64,000 bases of DNA, taken from Diphasiastrum complanatum. Taxonomy: Eukaryota; Streptophyta; Lycopodiopsida; Lycopodiales; Lycopodiaceae. The notes beneath the pieces were generated by a model that saw nothing but the letters and a program-made list of their open reading frames with translations, did not search any database and was not told the origin of the DNA. This document shows, piece by piece, positions 1-13,010 of the stretch. The DNA is taken from contig CM055097.1 of assembly GCA_029204225.1 (NCBI GenBank), positions 39,671,106 through 39,735,105 of the forward strand. The letters run 5' to 3'. Both the position numbers and the translations under genes were made by a program. Each line of letters opens with the position of its first letter. Position 1 is the stretch's first letter.

Positions 1-829
1 GCTAGAATCACTTTTGTAAGGGCAAGAAGCCGGGACTCTGACAGGAGCTTTGTATTCCCAGCCGACTGCCGCATATAGTCTTGCCTGCACAAAACATATA
101 GATTTTTAAGATCGAGAAATCGTACAGCCATCAACAGTAAACAAGGTTAATGAACTATCATGATGATATGTTGCTGAGTTATTCAAGGGAACATCTTCAA
201 GGGTTGAATTATCTACTCACCATAAGCAGATCCAGCAATTTAGGTAGAATATTCAACAGAGGTATCAGGAACAAAGGCAAAAGACACGCAACACACACCT
301 GCAGGTACCAACTCACTTCATTAACTCGCACACAACAACCTTTCCAACTCAGCAAATCTCAAGCACCTAAAACTACAACATAAAAACGCCATTGGAGAAA
401 TAAACCAATAGCATGTTCGAAAATTCGAAATAATGATAGCTTTTTCGGGAATAGCCTTAAAATAACGTATGACCGTCTACTCAAGCACTTGCTTCCGCCT
501 CAAAAATGAATAAGAGCACAGCACAACATCATTGGATGGGAAGCAAGATCGGCCAGATCCTCCAAAGAAATAATAATACACGAGGATTTGATTCCAATTA
601 CAAAGCAACAAACGAACAAATCCAGACTCCAGTACTTTCTTCGGATGCAACTCTATACGTAAGAGCGATCGAACAAACTTACCATTCTGTTGTCCCTGAT
701 AATAACGCCGCAGTAAAAAGCAGGATCGCAAGAAATGAAATAGCGTATGTTTTGTGGCAACAGAGATTCTTTGAATAGGGAGCCTCGCATACAAGGAGCA
801 CGACCTCGCATCTAAGGAGCAAGACACAC

Positions 830-905
830 TTTGGCCCCGCGGGGCCAAAACAATATCCCATAAGCAAATGTACATTATGCTTGAGGGCATCTATATAAAA
901 ATACA
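830..905 (+). promoter_or_regulatory. Perfect 20-bp GC palindrome followed by a TATA box
   Basis: Positions 830-849 form a perfect palindrome, TTTGGCCCCGCGGGGCCAAA. A TATATAAA box follows at about 892, and a pyrimidine-rich leader follows that. The spacing suits a plant RNA polymerase II core promoter or an LTR U3. No coding region could be tied to it, so promoter function is inference. Confidence 0.35.
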
Positions 906-1519
906 CCATGCGGGAAATAGTGAGAAGAGAGACTCCCACCCTCCTGTCCTCACCCCGCCCCACCCTATTTTTTAAATGAAAATGTTAAAACTGATTTTAT
1001 GATTCTAGTAAAATGCTCCTACTTTTGAAACCAACTTAAAAAAAAAATTAGCTTTGTTTAAGTTTGAACTTCGTATGCATAGAAACCTTTGGCCAAAACT
1101 TTGATGTGGGGGAGTCAATGAGGATGAGTCCACCAAAATTTTGGGGTCCTAAAAGAATTTGAAAGTCACTCGTTATTTTTCTCCATGAACTTTTTGCTAG
1201 AGGGTTTCGTTTTCTATCCAAAAAAGCACTTACACTTATGCTTGATAGCTATTTTTGCTATTTTATTAAAATTACGTTGTAGCATCATAGGATGGAATCG
1301 GTGGGAAATAAAAACTCTTTTTTTTTTCACAATAGATTTCTTTGAAAAAAGAGATTTTCCTTTCTTTGCATGCACCTCCCGCACAAAATATGCATTTGAG
1401 AAAAGCTATACAACAAAGAAAAAAGTAAAAAATGTTATCATGACATCTGGAAGGTGTGTATAAAAAAAACTTTTAGCCAAAAAAAAAGTGATAAATGTTT
1501 CACAATAGGGAAGGTCCGC

Positions 1520-1556
1520 CTCCTGAGCCCTTCGAGCGTTGGAAGGGCCTTAGGAG
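1520..1556. other. Hairpin with a 14-bp stem
   Basis: The arms 1520-1533 and 1542-1556 pair almost completely (one bulge and one G-T pair) around an 8-base loop. The surroundings are AT-rich while the stem is GC-rich. A poly-C run follows directly. No function is assigned. Confidence 0.5.
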
Positions 1557-3224
1557 CCCCCCCCCCCCTCAAATTAAAAAAACAAATTATGCCATGGAAG
1601 CCAACCGAAGCTATGCTCTCATGCCTTCCCCATGTTCAAGGTACATTGGGTAAAATACTGCCTTAGGTGGATAGTATGAGTTTGCCCCCGCGCTTCACCC
1701 TCATGCAAGGCTTTGCAAACCCATCTCGCCTATTATTGTTCATTCTTGAGATGCAATTAATCATTTAAATATTTGCATTTCTTAGAAATATATGGGAAAA
1801 ATGTTACAACTTTTTTGTTTGGTATGCTCGTATTTTTTCTCATTCTCATAACAGTCACTGGAAGCATATTATGATTAAATATAGCCATATTATTGCCTTA
1901 AATAAATCTTAAAAGCAAGTTACTATGATAAATACATCTTCAAAGCATATTACAACCCATAAAACCAAATTGTGTGGCTCATAAAAAAATTCTAGAAAGG
2001 GAGATCCTTGTCATCCTTTATGATCAAGAAAGAATTTTCTTAAGATAGTTTACTACATAACGTGGTCATAAAACAATGGCTTGGCTCACAAGATTATGTA
2101 GGAAAACTAAAAAAATAGAACAAAAGAGAAGAGAAAGCATGTTAATTGTTCACTAATGCAAAAGCTCGCTATAGCTAATCTAAAAAAAAACATATGGGAA
2201 GAAGCCCTTGATGGACACTGAAAATTTAACAGTCGTTTTGTAAGGTCACAGGAAAATTTATTGCCCAACATGTAAAAGTGTTGCTTGACATAGTATCATG
2301 CAAAGAATGTCAAGTCACATGCAATTTATGTTAGCTATAGATCATTGCTCATTATTACATAGAATCCAAATAAATTACACTTGCTTGCAAAAAATATTCC
2401 AAATTTGTTTAGAAGTCGTATAGAACTATAAACTCCAAATTGCGAGTGATGAAAGTGACATCCTCAATTCATTTGCATACTATCAATTATTATCAATTTT
2501 CAGATCTATAAAGAAAATGTATGAATCGATTAAAACCAATAAAAGGTCAAAAAGTGTGGGCCGTTTATGTCAAAATTTGATATTTGAGGACCATTCAAAG
2601 ATCTACAACGACCTCCATGCATGCGAGGTTGCACAAGATGCATCTATGATAGATCAAATCAGATTTTCAAGGCTATATATCAAGCTTTGAATCAAGGGAA
2701 GAGCTCGTCTACAACAAAAGTTATGATCATCCAAAGAGAATCTAGTTTTTCACATCCACATGAAAAAACAAAGTAAAATTCATTATGAGAGGCAAAGCCA
2801 AGCATGTTGCTCTCGGGTAGAGAGAGAAAATGTGCACACACTTGAGTAGAGAGAGAATAGACCAAAAAGTGTACGAAAACCAAAGTTGCATTAACTCTCA
2901 ACTTCATTGTATGTACAAAGAGAAGTGGTTTGAGATCCAAGAGGAGTAGTAAGGAAGTAAAATGATTGGATCTCTTGTGAGAGATTTCAACTAGTTTAGT
3001 CTAGTTTAGTCATATTTTGGTAAATTGTCAATAAGAGGCCAAAACTCATTTTAGACTTAGAGATAAACTTTTTCAAGTTATATTAGTTTAAAATACATTC
3101 AATAAACACTTTTGAAAGTGTGGGAAAGTTGTTAGTCGAGTTTGAGAGAGATTCAAATTTGAACTTTGGGTACATTGAATCCAGACCCAAAAATAGTAGG
3201 GTTTACATTTTGGAGGGAAAGCCA

Positions 3225-3440
3225 AGTGGCCAAATAGGGTTTGGAAACTCTATAAAAGGATGTAACTCGTGGAGAGACACATCTTCTCTCTTCTCTCTCT
3301 CATTTCATGATTATACATGGTTCTCTTTGGGTTCTACTACTCATTGGTGCACTATCTTGGTGTTATCTTGCAATCTTGTGTGTAGAATGCTCATATTTTG
3401 CTATTTTCGATTTCACAAGTGTGAAATACAGTAGGGTACT
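3225..3440 (+). promoter_or_regulatory. Promoter-like or LTR-like segment with TATA box
   Basis: A CTATAAAAGGA box near 3250 is followed about 30 bp downstream by a TC-rich leader (3280-3305), an arrangement typical of the U3/R border of plant LTRs. No matching second LTR, primer-binding site or open frame was found nearby. It may be a solo LTR remnant. Confidence 0.25.
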
Positions 3441-5232
3441 GTAATTGTACGGACAACAAACATATTTTATGTTTAGGTTCATGTTTGATCGGTATCTCTT
3501 AGAGTTTGCATCTCATTTTGTATGTAGACGCTGTTTTTTCTACATTGGCAGGATTGTTGGTTTGCTCCTTATTGTAACCAAAGATCAGGGACATGGATTG
3601 GATCTTAAATGATCTGAAATCCTTCACATCTCTTACATAGCACCTCTAAATTTGATTGGTCCATTGAGTTGTCATCTCCTACATTGATTAGACCATTTAT
3701 GATGCATCTCTCTCTTGTGATTGGTCACATGACAACATTACAACATCAAAAGACATGTCACTAGCCCTTTATCATCATGCCAAATGTCAAAGGCCTACAC
3801 TACCTCAAGCTAAAGTCAAAGCTACTTTTGGCCTAATCACCTACTAACATGTGTACAAGGGGTATTTTTTGTATAGCACCTCCAAAACTCAAGATTAATG
3901 ATCTAAGATGATTATGCCTACTCGCCACACATGGGAACATGCTCCACACATGTGAGATTTACATATGTATTTTGCTAAATCTTCACAATTTAGCCATTTA
4001 GAAATTCAGCCATAAATTTAAAATATCATGGTAAAACATTTGAAAATGGATTGCTTAGATCATCGTCTAGCAGATTGAACGATCATAAAATCATGGCATG
4101 GCCTCACCACAACTCTATGGACAATGATCTTGGTGACACACTCATTAAACAAACTATTGCCCACTACATAAAATTTGTTGAGATTGGTTAAAAAAGGTAA
4201 AAAGATAAGAGATGCAAGTATTTTGCTTCTAGGTGAAACAGGTTCTATTTAGAACTAACAAGCCTCAATATATGATACATCACACGCATCTATATGTCTA
4301 TCTATGTACATTCAAAAGAAGAATACAATGTCAAATGGGGTGGTAGAAGCCAATAGAAAGGATTCATTATAGTCCATGTGCTCTATTCCTTACATGATGA
4401 TACATATTCATTTTAATGCTTATTAAGAGAGCAATAAAAGAGAGAGACGAGCAATAAAAAAGGTTGAGGGTGAAGAAGAAGATTAAAAATAGCAAGCCAA
4501 TGAGGTCCTCGGGATAGGAGCATATTAAGGGCAAGATGAAAGTGGATATAATAGCTCCATGGTGCTAAAATGAATACCAAAGAGGCAACAAATACAATGC
4601 AAGAGAGAGAAACCTTCCTTTCTAATGAAGCAGAATCGTCCACAAGAAGATTCAATCAATTAAGAAAAAATTTTATCCACAAGGGGAGCTATGCACTTCC
4701 ACAAAGAAAATTGTCAATTAGAACTACAAACGACAATGCTAGTTTGAATGTACACAAGCTCTCCAACAAATAAAGATGAATGAGATAAAATATGATTGCT
4801 CTTAGCTTCTAAACTCCAATTGACCACATAAAAATATAGTAAAAAATTGCTCATATATAATGCTAAGCCTTTGTTTATAGTCCTAACAAAAGTATCACAT
4901 TTAATTCATCACCAATATGCACATCAATCAAGCACACAATACAATTTATACACAAAGATAGAAGAGAGCCAAAATGAGATGATAATATTTCTCCTTTTTC
5001 GAACCAAATATTTACAAAGTCTTAATTGTTTTTAGCATAGGACCTAGTATCTATAGATGAGAATGATGACTCTCCCTCCTCTCTCTAGGTTTCATATACT
5101 TGAAGTAGTCACTTGTAGCCTAAATCACTAAAAGTGGCCAATACGACTAAATTATTTGATCTAAATGGCATTTGAAGGGTACTGAAGTTTAGCATTTTTT
5201 CAAACGATCAAAATACAAAAAATAATAATAAT

Positions 5233-5679
5233 CTATTTATCACACATGTCTGAAAGGTCTGATCTAAAATATTTACAAACTAAGCCTCCATTTTTCCCAA
5301 AAATAGACATGTAAGGTGTTGACAAATTTTCACAAGGTAGGCCTTTAGGTAGACGCTCAGAAAAAACATCAACAAAATCTTGTCTAAGCCTCCAAAATAC
5401 TCTACCCTCATGTGAATTCTCATCTAAAGGGTTATTGAGAGGTACACTTAAAGACATTTCCTTCAAACCAATGTATAGACTTTGAACGTGATGCTCATCT
5501 ATAAAAATTATATCTTTTAGAATACATAAGTAAACATTATGCTTAGATTCTTCCCAACATTTGTTAACTTCCAAATCAGATACAAAAGAAATGCTTGGAA
5601 GATTTACATCACCTAGAAGTTTAACTAATGAGCCATTGTGCAAAAATGACAAAGTATGAATAACATCATAATTCCTCAA
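5233..5679 (-). pseudogene. Ty3/gypsy-like pol fragment (protease-RT linker)
   Basis: A 148-codon open frame ends with a segment resembling the linker before gypsy reverse transcriptase, with a DVFSERLPKGLP-like motif at about residue 105. Family members carry DVFPEELPxGLPP there. Neither the protease DTGA motif nor the RT core follows in frame, so it is at best a short remnant. It runs opposite to the gypsy remnant that starts 760 bp to the right. The assignment rests on one motif and is tentative. Confidence 0.35.
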
Positions 5680-6008
5680 TGACTCATTCTTGGAGTAAAA
5701 GCACTATTTACCCAAGATTATATCTACCTTATCCAACTTCATGATATCAAAATTAAGGTATTCATTTTAATTCTGAATTATCAATGGTAGTTGAAGAACA
5801 ATTTGGTCCCATATCATTCCAATGAGCTCATGGGGGGCTAAAAACAGTTGTATTAAAATAACAATCTTCACAAACAACATTATCCGTTAAGGTAAGTCAA
5901 CAAAAAAATGCTAGAATTACTTGATGCTTGGAACGTTTTAGACTTACATCTAGCTTTCTTTTATTTTTTTGGGTAATCTTTTGCAAGGTGCCCCATCTCT
6001 ATGTAGGA

Positions 6009-6022
6009 TCATTGTCGGGGAG
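6009..6022 (+). other. Possible gypsy primer-binding site
   Basis: TCATTGTCGGGGAG resembles the 3' half of the tRNA-complementary site of plant Tat/Athila elements (..CGTTGYCGGGGA). It lies 430 bp upstream of gypsy pol remnants in the same orientation, suggesting an element that lost gag, protease and most RT. The LTR border is not evident. Confidence 0.3.
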
Positions 6023-6449
6023 CTACGCCAATGTTTCATTTTCAGCATGATTCTGGTCCATGCTTAAATGTTAGATGCATTTAGGCATCTTGTCTTGGCA
6101 TATTAGAGTTAAAATTGCATTTTAAGATTATTTTGGAGAAGAATTTTGCTTGTTTTGTGTGGATTTTTTACTTGAAATCTATTTTCATTGTTGAGCAAGA
6201 AAGGCCATATAGACCACCATTCCTAAGATCCATTTGGATTTGAAAAAATTAGAGAAACCAAAAAAATCGTCCATTTTTTACAAATTTGGTGACAAAAGGG
6301 AAAAAAATTTTATCATACATTGATAACTTTCTGTCTATTTACAACCAACAAATCACCAAAAAAAAAAAAATGAAAAGATCTCAAAAATTAGAAAAACACG
6401 GAAATCCTTCACCTGGTCTACAATATATTGAAAAACCCAGATCTACTTA

Positions 6450-7941
6450 TAGCGTGGCATCGAAGCCGATAAAGACAAAGTGGAGACTATTCAAAATTTG
6501 AAGGAACCGACTAATCTACGTGAACTCCGAGAATTTCTAGGATATGTTGGATATTATCGAAAATTTATTCAAGACCATGCATCTATTGCATCTCCACTTA
6601 TATAGTTATCGAAGAAAGATATCGAATACAAGTGGTTTGCTGAACTACAACGATCATTCGACTTATTGAAGCAGAAACTTATTAACGCCCCAATTCTAAG
6701 ACCACCTGATTAGGTAAGAACCTTTCATGTATATGTGGATGTCTCTTCATTCGCAATTGGAGTCATGCTCAATCAGAAGAATGATGAGAAGAAAGACTAT
6801 TTTGTGTACCATGCAGGGTGCCAACTAAGTTTGTCGAAAAAGAACTATTCGGCCATAAAACGTGAAGGACTTGGGATGGTTTTTTTGGTCAAATTTTTTT
6901 GACACTATTTGCTGGGCTATCCGTTTATCTTTCATATAGTAACTAAGCGAGATCTTTTGGCTGCTGCTTCAAAAGTTTGAATATCAAGTGGAGGTACAAC
7001 AAGGAAAGTATCACACAAATGTAGATTATTTATCGCACTTGAATACTGGATCTGTTACAGAGAACTTAGATGATGAATTTTTTGATGAGAACATCATGTT
7101 TCTATCAACTGAACATTTGTTATATCCGGAAATTATCGATTGTTTGCAAAATCAGAATTATCCTCCTGAGTTTGACTTAGAATAGAGACATAAGGTTGGA
7201 CCGTGTACACAATAAAGGAAAAAATCTATAAAAATTGGGAGCAAATGAAGAACTTCGACGTTGTCTCAAACAAATTGATATCCAAACGGTTATTCGAGCC
7301 CTACACTCGTAAGATGATGGTGGTCATTTTGCAATCGTAAATACTCTTAAAAAGATATTAAATGTAAAATATTGGTGGCTGACTATGTATAAAAATGTCA
7401 CAGCTTTTATCAAAAATTGTGATCCATGTCAATGAGTCAGGAAGCCCACATCTTCGATGCATTGGCCACTCATCTTATTCCTCTTGCACCTTTTGAAAAA
7501 TGGGGCACTGACTTCGTTGGACCTATAACGCCAAGTACTTGATATACAAAATGAAGCTATATTTTGGTAGCAATAGACTACACAACAAAGATGGTGGAAG
7601 CAGAAGCCACTAAGGGAAATGATGCTAAAATAGTCATTACCCGATATGGTTGTCCTTTGGAGTTGGTTAGCAATAGAGTGACACATTTTCTCAACGATAC
7701 GATTCATCTATTGATAAAGCATTTTATGATCAAGCATCAAGAGACAACCCCATACAACCCCAAAGCTAATGGTTTGATAGAGAGGGTTAATGGAATATTG
7801 TGTAGGATTTTCAACAAGATCATGACAATGCATGCATCAGATTGGGACCAAAAACTTCCATCTGTTCAATGGGCCTATCACAAAGCTGAACATGTGACCA
7901 CGAAACAGACACCTTTTATTTTGTTTACAGCATGCATCTGA
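6450..7941 (+). pseudogene. Degenerate Ty3/gypsy pol: RT end, RNase H, integrase
   Basis: Translated in shifting frames, the tract shows the RT connection region (LREFLGYVGYYRKFI, about 6525-6570), an RNase H start (VYVDVSS, about 6730), the integrase zinc-finger region (GGHF to CDPCQ, 7320-7433) and the integrase core. The core keeps the first Asp (KWGTDFVGPI, about 7500) and the Glu (ANGLIERVNG, about 7770). The second Asp is replaced by Asn (VSNRVTHF). At least five stops or frameshifts interrupt it, and the RT palm is missing. Such polyproteins copy element RNA and insert the cDNA; this copy cannot. Without a chromodomain it looks Tat/Athila-like. Confidence 0.8.
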
Positions 7942-8789
7942 TACTCCCTATCAAATTCGAAGTACCAACTTATCGAGTACTAATCATGACCTAACGAAAA
8001 CATTAGTTTGAAGGAGAGGTTTCTATCGATTGAGAAGCTAGAAGAAAAATGAAACCAAGCTCTTATTGACACAAAAAAAATACAGTTGCAACGAAAGAAA
8101 AGCTTTGATGATTCAATAAAGAAAGTTGTTTTATGAGCAACAGACTATGCTCTTATGTATAATAATCGACATATCAAATTTCCAAGAAAATTGTATACTT
8201 GTTGGATGGGTCTATACAAAGTTGTTGAAATTTTTGACAATGGATCCCTTCAACTATCAGATCTACAAGAAAATTTGCTACCAACAAGAGTTAATGGCCC
8301 CCGTGTATAACATGTAAATACTTTCTATTTATTTTTTTCTTACTTGTTTTATTATTCTATTTATTTATTTATCCACAAATGTTTGTTAACTTTCCTTTCG
8401 ATTGTTTGTTCTTTAGTTTGTGCGATGTATCAATGGAATTATTATTATTATTTTTTGCCTTCGAACATTCGAGAATATAGAACTATGTAAATTTCAGAGA
8501 TTTGACATAGAACGTTTAGTTAATGTATGACGGTAAACGTTTTTGTTGTAGACACGTGTCTTCATGAAACTTTGTGCCATCGTTATTATTTATTTTTCAG
8601 CTGTTTTGTACTTATACCAGATTCCTTCATCATTTCCACTTTACGACATCTACACTACATTTTTACTCATGTTGTCGCACAATCTGCATATTTACATGTA
8701 AAATAAGACAGGCGAAAAACTCGACTGTCTGCATAAATACAAGTAGATTTTCACAGGCAAAAAAGGCAAAAAATGTGACACTGTGACTC
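7942..8789. other. Non-coding tail of the gypsy remnant
   Basis: T-rich DNA without recognisable genes. The stretch at 8310-8400 resembles the T-rich sequence after the stop of the gypsy pol at 25,864, so part of it may be the 3' untranslated end or LTR of the same lineage. Confidence 0.35.
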
Positions 8790-9199
8790 AGTCTATAAAA
8801 GTATCCATGCATCTTTTTGAGTGCAAGGATCTTATTTGTCCTATCAATAAATCTACATTGATCATATTTGAATTCTACTCTATGTCCTAAATCAGTAATT
8901 CTGCTGGTAGAAAGTAGTTTTGTAGAAAGATTAGGTAGATAAATAGCTTTAGATTTCTTTTCTAAGATGTAACTTGGAAGTTACTTCCCTCCCATCATAT
9001 AATGTTTTAAGAATATCCCATTCTTCTTCGAAGTTTGAGCTTCAAATACATGGCAGATTTGAGTATCTGATATATTGAGAATGATTAGTGTGAAAGCTTT
9101 ACCATGTTTTACTTCCCATTTGGAGATGGCTGTGTCATCCGTAGCGGGTCTGTCTTTGATACCTGTGACAACATCCCACAACTCCTTGGTAGTTTTCAT
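8790..9199 (-). pseudogene. Ty1/copia scrap: gag fused to protease/pre-integrase region
   Basis: On the minus strand, 9199-8981 encodes a copia gag segment (KELWDVVTG..., HVFEAQTSKK). It is followed immediately, 8973-8795, by the protease-to-integrase linker (AIYLPNLSTKLLSTSRITDLG, then KKMHGYFYRL). The zinc knuckle and the DSGAS protease site that should lie between are deleted. The gag resembles the fragment at 63,218 in this window, so both may come from one family. It is a dead internally deleted copy. Confidence 0.7.
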
Positions 9200-9308
9200 C
9201 TTAATATTATCAGTGACTTAAGAATGAAAGAACAGAGTCTAGGTACATTATCAGAACAAGAAAAATTTATTCTATCGATTTAATAGAATCATGTTTTGAA
9301 GAAACTAT

Positions 9309-9320
9309 GGTTTGATACCA
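9309..9320 (-). other. Copia primer-binding site
   Basis: On the minus strand TGGTATCAAACC matches the initiator-tRNA-Met complementary site of copia elements at 9 or 10 of 12 positions. It is preceded by CA, the expected LTR end. It lies about 110 bp upstream (minus strand) of the gag scrap ending at 9199, in the right order. The 5' LTR should therefore extend rightward from 9321, but its outer border was not found. Confidence 0.55.
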
Positions 9321-10073
9321 TGTCGGCCTTGAAACTCGATAAGGTCTAACATCATATTGGTACTCTCTGATATCATGTCTGGGGAAATCCTGTAGCTCGG
9401 GAGAGGGAGTGTAGTGAAGATATGGTACAAATCATCAGGCTTTGCAGAATGAGCCTTTCTCCTCAGTGCATGAACTACACCTATCAAATTCAAACTAAGA
9501 TATCGAGTTGGAGGACTTGGCTGATTCTACTTGATTCTAACTTTGAAATCATCATAATCGATAAGATTGATTATGTAGACAAACACAAAGTCGTTATACT
9601 ATTGATTGTGGAAGCGTTAGATAGTTTAGACAATTCTATACGAGAGTTAGGCAGCAGAAATGCATAGAATAGTTAATTAGAAAAGCATACATTCACACTG
9701 ACATGATTCTGAATGCAATAAAACGAATAGATGGTATTCAGGAAGTAGGAAGTACGTCAGCTAAAATGGAGAGCACAAACCAATTGTGGTGATAACCACG
9801 TACTTGAAACTAGCTCTAGTCCCTATGGTAGCTTCAATGATTCGAAGATCATTTGATAGCCTACACTTACTCTCTATCTTAACTAATAATCAATGTTCAT
9901 TATATTCTTTTGCACACTTCATTATACATTTATTTAGATCTATACACAAATGTGAAATGTTGAGCTATGCTATTTGAAATAGATCTTGGTGGCCATCGTG
10001 GTTGTCACTATCAAGGTAGACGGCAGTAATGGCTGTCGCTATCTAGAGGCGCTAATTAGACCTATCGAAAAAC
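9321..10073. other. Probable remains of a minus-strand copia LTR and unassigned DNA
   Basis: No coding potential is recognised. The left edge abuts the primer-binding site at 9309-9320, so the first few hundred bases are probably the copia 5' LTR in minus orientation. The rest is unassigned. Confidence 0.35.
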
Positions 10074-10159
10074 CTAGCTGAAGCAATTAACTCCAAGGAT
10101 GTTTTGAAGTGGCAAAAAGCTATGGAAAGCGAGTATAACTCACTTTTGATGAATCAGTA
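10074..10159 (+). pseudogene. Copia RT amino-terminal scrap
   Basis: The frame reads LAEAINSKDVLKWQKAMESE and continues to YNSLLMNQ before a stop. This is the start of the copia reverse-transcriptase domain (EA...W..AM..EY.SL..N.TW). It ends abruptly where gypsy sequence begins, marking a deletion or nested-insertion scar. Confidence 0.65.
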
Positions 10160-10162
10160 AAC

Positions 10163-12126
10163 CTTGTAATAGAGGATGAACCTAAGAAGATCAAAGTAGG
10201 TGCCCACCTAAGCTCAAAAGACAAGAAAATCTATGAGGACTTGTGCAAGAAATATCAGCACATATTTGCTTGGAATTATTCAGATCTAAAAGGAATACCT
10301 CCAAATTTAGTGAAGCATACTATACCCCTAAAACCTGATGCTAAACCCATTAGGCAAAAACAACGGAGGTTGCCATTTCACATGAAAGAAGGAGTACTGA
10401 AAGAATTAGAACGATTGAAAAAAGCTAGATTGATCTTTTCTATAGACAATACTGAATGGTGATCACTGATAATCCCACGGCCAAAAAAGAACTCTACTCA
10501 AATTCGAGTCCATGTCGACTATAAGCAACTGAACAAGCATACGAGAAAAGATTATTATCCGTTACCTTTTATAGACCAAATGCTAGAAGAGTTGGCAGGG
10601 AGAGAAATCTATTCTTTCATGGACTTTTTTGCTGGCTATAAACAAATAGCCATTGTTGAGGAAGATGAGCTTAAACCCACTTTCACCACCACCTTTGCAG
10701 TATTTGCCTATCATGTTATGCCTTTTGGTTTATCAAATGCTCCAGCCACATATCAAAGGCTTATGAATAAAATTTTTCAAGATATCCTAGATAGAAACCT
10801 TAAGATCTTTATGGATGATTTATGTGGAGCATCTTCTGTTAAAAGAACATTTAGCAATACTTGAAAAGTGTTTTCAGTAGTGTGCTACTACTTGTATAGC
10901 CCTAAATGCTAGCAAATGTATATTTGGGGTACCCTATGGTGTGCTATTAGGGCATGTCATTAGTCGCTATGGTATAGCCACTGATCTAGAAAAAATTGCG
11001 ATGCTTTTAGCCATTATGACACCCTCCACTGTAACCCAATTACAATCTTTTTTAGGAGGGACAGGCTATAATAGAAACTATGTGATGGCCTATGCCTCAA
11101 TAACCTATCCTATGACTGAGTTATTGAAAGAGGAATCTAAGTGGAATTGGAATGAGGAATGTGAACAATCTTTTCGAAACCTGAAAGAAGCTTTAGCAAA
11201 ATCCCCAATATTGAAACCACTGATGTATGATCGTGAATTTTACATATTCACTAGTACTACTACAGACACCTGTATCAACTGTTGTCTAGCTCAAATATGG
11301 GATAAAATGTATCATCCAATCAGCTTTGTTGGTCATAAGCTAAATTCAACAGAACTCAAGTATACAAAAGTTGATAAGATATGTCTGGGAATTTCATATG
11401 CTGCAACTAAATTTAGACATTATCTTCTACATAGGAAGGTAACATTTTAAATAAAGAGCGAAGTAGTGTCATTGATGATGAACAAGTTGGAACCACCTGG
11501 TCATGGCCAACATTATTCAAGGATGCACATGCTCATGCTAGAGCTCGTGATATTTGCCAACGTGTAGAGACCTGGGTAAATCGGACCAGATCCTGCATCC
11601 CCATCCAAGTTCAAATACCATTCGAGAAATGGGGGATCGACTTTATAGGTCCAATTCACCCAACATCTTCATCTCGGAAATACTACATCTACTTTACTAA
11701 GTGGGCTAAAGCAAAGGCAGTGCCTAAAGGGAATGCCAAAGAAATGGCTCGATTCCTATTAGAGCAAGCCATTGGAAGATTTGGAGCTCCTAGAAAAGTG
11801 ATTTCGGATTGAGGAACCCACTTTTTGAACAAAATCATAGAGAGTGTGAGAAACAATTACTGATGAAACATCGAAAGAGTACCCCCTATCACCCTCAAGC
11901 GAACGGCCAAGCCAAAAGTACAAACAAGCAGTTGATGTCCATACTGCGGAAAACAGTAGTTGAAAATAAAAGGGACTGGGATAAGAAATTGTATTATGCT
12001 TTATGGGCTTACAATGTAACCTACCAAACTAGTATGAATCACACTCTCTTGGTACATGGACGAGAATGTATCCTGCCTATTGAAATAGAATTACCATCCC
12101 TGAGATTGGCAGGTGATTTCTCCTAG
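10163..12126 (+). pseudogene. Degenerate Ty3/gypsy pol: RT, RNase H, integrase
   Basis: The order is RT (HIFAWNYSDLKGIP at about 10,260; FMDD active site at about 10,810), RT connection/RNase H (10,941-11,450) and integrase core (11,615-12,126). The FAW..DLKGIP...HTIPLKP motif is typical of the chromodomain-less Tat/Athila branch. The integrase keeps WGIDFIGP and VISD, but the catalytic Glu is Lys (NGQAKSTN). In-frame stops occur after IDNTEW (10,460) and at VISD*GTHF (11,811). Frameshifts separate RT from RNase H, and about 150 codons between RNase H and integrase are missing. It is non-functional. Confidence 0.85.
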
Positions 12127-12539
12127 CTTATAGGAGCTTGCAAGATCAACTCCTATTGATATTTTTCATGTATGTACACACGTGGGAACCACGTCTCCTT
12201 CACATGGGAATGCATGATCTATCAATGAAATGGTGCCACATGGCAATTTTCTACTTGACTAGCTTCCAACTATTTCATACTTGAGTCAATCGAGACAAAC
12301 TCAATCTAACTAAATCTAGATACATTTGTGACTATCATCCACACATTTTAACATGCTCCACACGCGTGGGTCAAGTTATGTACAAATTAACTTAGATTAG
12401 AATTTGACAATTTTAACAATTTGGGCTCTTCAATGACATCTTCTTGGATTCTTTCTTGTGCTTGGCAAGAGGTCATTAATTCAGTTTTGATGTCTCATTT
12501 GTCACTTTTGGCCTTCCACTCAAATGTTTGGGCCTTATA

Positions 12540-13010
12540 GAGGGGTTGCATTCAAGGGTGAGATGATGGTTGGTGTTTTTCGTTCAGCTGCATCCGTTTC
12601 AAAGCTCTATTGAGATTTTTCACATCTTTAGATAGCTTGGATTGTGTGGTTGGTATAGGTGCTTTTCCTTTTGGAGAGCTATTTGCAGGCCTTTCAGCTT
12701 CTGATCAACGATCGTGGTAAGGTCTGAGGTGAGCTTTTTGAATTGCTCATTATTCTAGGTATGCAACTTCTCTTTGGAGGATATTATCATGTCAGTGCTA
12801 TTGGTGTAGAGGTGGAAACATCACCCTGAAGCTAGTGCTTACTTTTGGCTCGTCGTTCCTTTCAACATTTTCTCTCATCGGCGAAGATGTCAAAGGCCGG
12901 ACTCGTGCTCTCACTGTCGTCAACCCTCTTGATGGCATCAGTGCATGTTGCGTGGAATGAGACATACTTGTCTCGCCTTTCATCTACTGTTCGATTTCCT
13001 TGGGTAGTGC
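12540..13010 (-). pseudogene. Possible gag-like remnant
   Basis: Minus-strand frames read coherent charged sequence (FKKLTSDLTTIVDQKLKGLQ around 12,700, then KLSKDVKNLNRALKRMQLNE) preceded by a Ser/Arg-rich stretch at 12,798-12,983. The composition and helix-like spacing recall gypsy gag regions, but I recognise no diagnostic motif. It lies just right of the small LTR element and in the same orientation. Confidence 0.25.

Larger units (their letters stand above)
1..5232. other. AT-rich stretch without a recognisable gene
   Basis: Only short, low-complexity open frames occur and none resembles a protein I know. Visible structures are a GC-rich palindrome with a TATA box (830-905), a hairpin (1520-1556), a poly-C run near 1558 and a TATA-led promoter-like segment near 3250. 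It is most likely decayed repeat DNA. Confidence 0.6.

Noticed and set aside
3225-3440. Pararetrovirus-type promoter
   Set aside because: Only a TATA box and pyrimidine leader are present; no pararetroviral coding motif occurs nearby.
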